Shown: positions 33,575 through 34,362 of the stretch, piece by piece
Layout: every line of letters starts with the position of its first letter
Numbering within the stretch: the stretch's first letter is position 1
Source: Propionivibrio sp.
GTDB taxonomy: Bacteria > Pseudomonadota > Gammaproteobacteria > Burkholderiales > Rhodocyclaceae
Reading direction: 5' to 3'
DNA: 34,362 bases
Assembly (NCBI RefSeq): GCF_016790145.1
Contig: NZ_JAEUOI010000196.1
Coordinates: 1-34,362 of the forward strand
Notes under the pieces: generated by a model
Database searches by the model: none
What the model saw: only the letters and a program-made list of their open reading frames with translations
Told to the model about the DNA's origin: nothing
Program-made: the position numbers and the translations under genes

Positions 33575-33630
33575 GCGCGCTTTATCCTATCGGCTGTACA
33601 ATCAGCAGCATATTTACAGAGGTGATAACC

Positions 33631-33855
33631 ATGGGAAATCAACTTGAAATACTCGAAGCCGAAGCACTGAAACTAACAGCCGGTGAGCGCGCAGCTTTCG
33701 CCCAGATATTGCTCGCCAGTCTCGACGAAGATGCCGAAATTGAGGAAGCGTGGGCCATCGAAACCGAGCGCAGAATTACTGACATCGAGAGTGGATCGAC
33801 ACAAGTCATTCCGATTGCTGACGCGCTTGCACAAGTCCGTGCAGCACTGAAGTGA
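33631..33855 (+). CDS. Addiction-module antitoxin (TIGR02574 family)
   Basis: A 74-residue antitoxin of the 'putative addiction module component' family: LEILEAEALKLTAGERAAFA, LLASLDEDAEIEEAWAIETE, then DIESGSTQVIPIADALAQVR. ATG 33631 has GAGGTGA 6 bases upstream; GTG 33622 would add three residues. It precedes a ParE/RelE toxin gene, with a 4-base overlap, and should neutralise it. Confidence 0.88.
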   Translation: MGNQLEILEAEALKLTAGERAAFAQILLASLDEDAEIEEAWAIETERRITDIESGSTQVIPIADALAQVRAALK

Positions 33856-34145
33856 AGCTCGTCGTTTCTCCACCGGCGCTCGCCGAATTGCACGACGCAG
33901 CAGCGTTTTATACACTTAAGGCCAATATCGATCTTGGTCTGGCGTTTGTGACGGAGTTTGAACGAACGGTCAATCTCGTTCTGGCCAGTCCTCTGCTAGG
34001 TGGAGAATTTCGTGGTACTCGCCGGCAATATTACCTCCGTCGGTTTCCCTACAGCATCATCTATCAAGTCACTGTAGAGGAACTTCGAATTCTCGCCGTT
34101 GCGCATCACAGACGGCGCCCAGGCTACTGGTCCGGGCGGAAGTAG
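33852..34145 (+). CDS. ParE/RelE-family toxin
   Basis: A 97-residue RelE/ParE superfamily toxin: LVVSPPALAELHDAAAFY, a helical pair, GTRRQYYLRRFPYSIIYQV, EELRILAVAHHRRRPGYW. The ending AHHRRRPGYW is typical of the toxins paired with TIGR02574 antitoxins. GTG start at 33852 overlaps the antitoxin stop (GTGA), so the two are translated together. Length and fold are complete, so the pair may be active; whether the target is mRNA or gyrase cannot be read from sequence. Confidence 0.88.
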   Translation: MKLVVSPPALAELHDAAAFYTLKANIDLGLAFVTEFERTVNLVLASPLLGGEFRGTRRQYYLRRFPYSIIYQVTVEELRILAVAHHRRRPGYWSGRK

Positions 34146-34166
34146 TGACCCCTTGAAAAGTTGAAA

Positions 34167-34205
34167 AGCGTGTCAGGATTATCTGATTTTTTCTGGTTCA
34201 CTAAG
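34167..34205 (+). repeat. 39-base dispersed repeat, copy 2
   Basis: An imperfect same-strand copy of 29960-29998, sharing the block TTTTCTGG..TCACTAAG. It lies 20 bases after the ParE-type toxin stop. The remaining 90 bases up to 34294 contain no recognisable feature. Confidence 0.55.
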
Positions 34206-34294
34206 CGCGCTTTGTTTACCTCGACAAGCCAAACCCTTTGGTACCGCAGGGTTTACGACGATTTTACTGTTTCATCAGAGTGGCTACAGGGGGA

Positions 34295-34360
34295 TTAGAG
34301 CTTAACGCCCAGCAAATCGAGAATGCGCTGCTGATCATCATCGGGCTGGGTCACCTGATC
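34295..34360 (-). CDS. Partial gene, possibly a transposase C-terminus
   Basis: The last 21 codons of a minus-strand gene entering from the right edge: DQVTQPDDDQQRILDLLGVKL, then TAA (34295-34297). The ending '..PxxxQxxILxLLGVxL' resembles the C-termini of some IS-family transposases, but too little is present to be sure. The flanking 39-base repeat would fit a mobile-element border. Confidence 0.35.
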   Translation of the reverse strand, partial: DQVTQPDDDQQRILDLLGVKL

Positions 34361-34362
34361 GA

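Overview
The window looks like chromosomal DNA of a GC-rich betaproteobacterium, most likely of the Rhodocyclales type (Dechloromonas/Accumulibacter-like). This is inferred from gene content only: an S-adenosylhomocysteine (SAH) riboswitch ahead of ahcY - small 4-TM protein - metF, a yicC / Ser-Thr kinase / PP2C / rph / rdgB / hemW block, and two PEP-CTERM exported proteins. No rRNA, tRNA, CRISPR array or intact transposon was seen.

Layout. 1-2.2 kb: an orphan HigA-type antitoxin and a complete AbiE-type toxin-antitoxin pair. 2.5-7.7 kb: one very large minus-strand gene fusing a DnaQ-like exonuclease, a RecQ helicase and a UvrD-type helicase. 7.7-9.5 kb: a nucleotidyltransferase (MNT) antitoxin with only a stub of its HEPN partner, then a VapBC pair. 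9.75-13.3 kb: the methyl-cycle operon (ahcY, 4-TM protein, metF, TfoX-like) under a recognisable promoter and SAH riboswitch. 13.7-14.1 kb: a broken RelE/HigA-like module. 14.1-19.5 kb: yicC, diverging from an overlapping operon of protein kinase, PP2C phosphatase, rph, rdgB and hemW. 19.7-21.7 kb: a two-gene unit of a membrane TIR protein and a secreted cell-wall amidase. 22.1-24.9 kb: a K+ channel with two nucleotide-binding domains, divergent from ubiB. 25.3-27.1 kb: a cytochrome b561 - YceI - YceI operon. 27.5-31 kb: two divergent PEP-CTERM proteins. 31.4-34.4 kb: a rep helicase remnant, a pentapeptide-repeat protein with a TIR-like C-terminal domain, a Phd antitoxin with a VapC stub, an intact RelBE/ParE-type pair, and probably the tail of a transposase.

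Housekeeping operons thus alternate with accessory islands containing toxin-antitoxin modules in all states from intact to a 20-codon stub. Short palindromic repeats sit in most of the gaps. The best candidate for an undescribed system is the TIR-transmembrane-NTF2-like protein translated directly ahead of a periplasmic N-acetylmuramoyl-L-alanine amidase: a cytoplasmic NAD-type sensor or enzyme domain physically linked to the periplasm and paired with a cell-wall hydrolase. The pentapeptide-repeat/TIR-like protein and the exonuclease-RecQ-UvrD fusion are secondary candidates.
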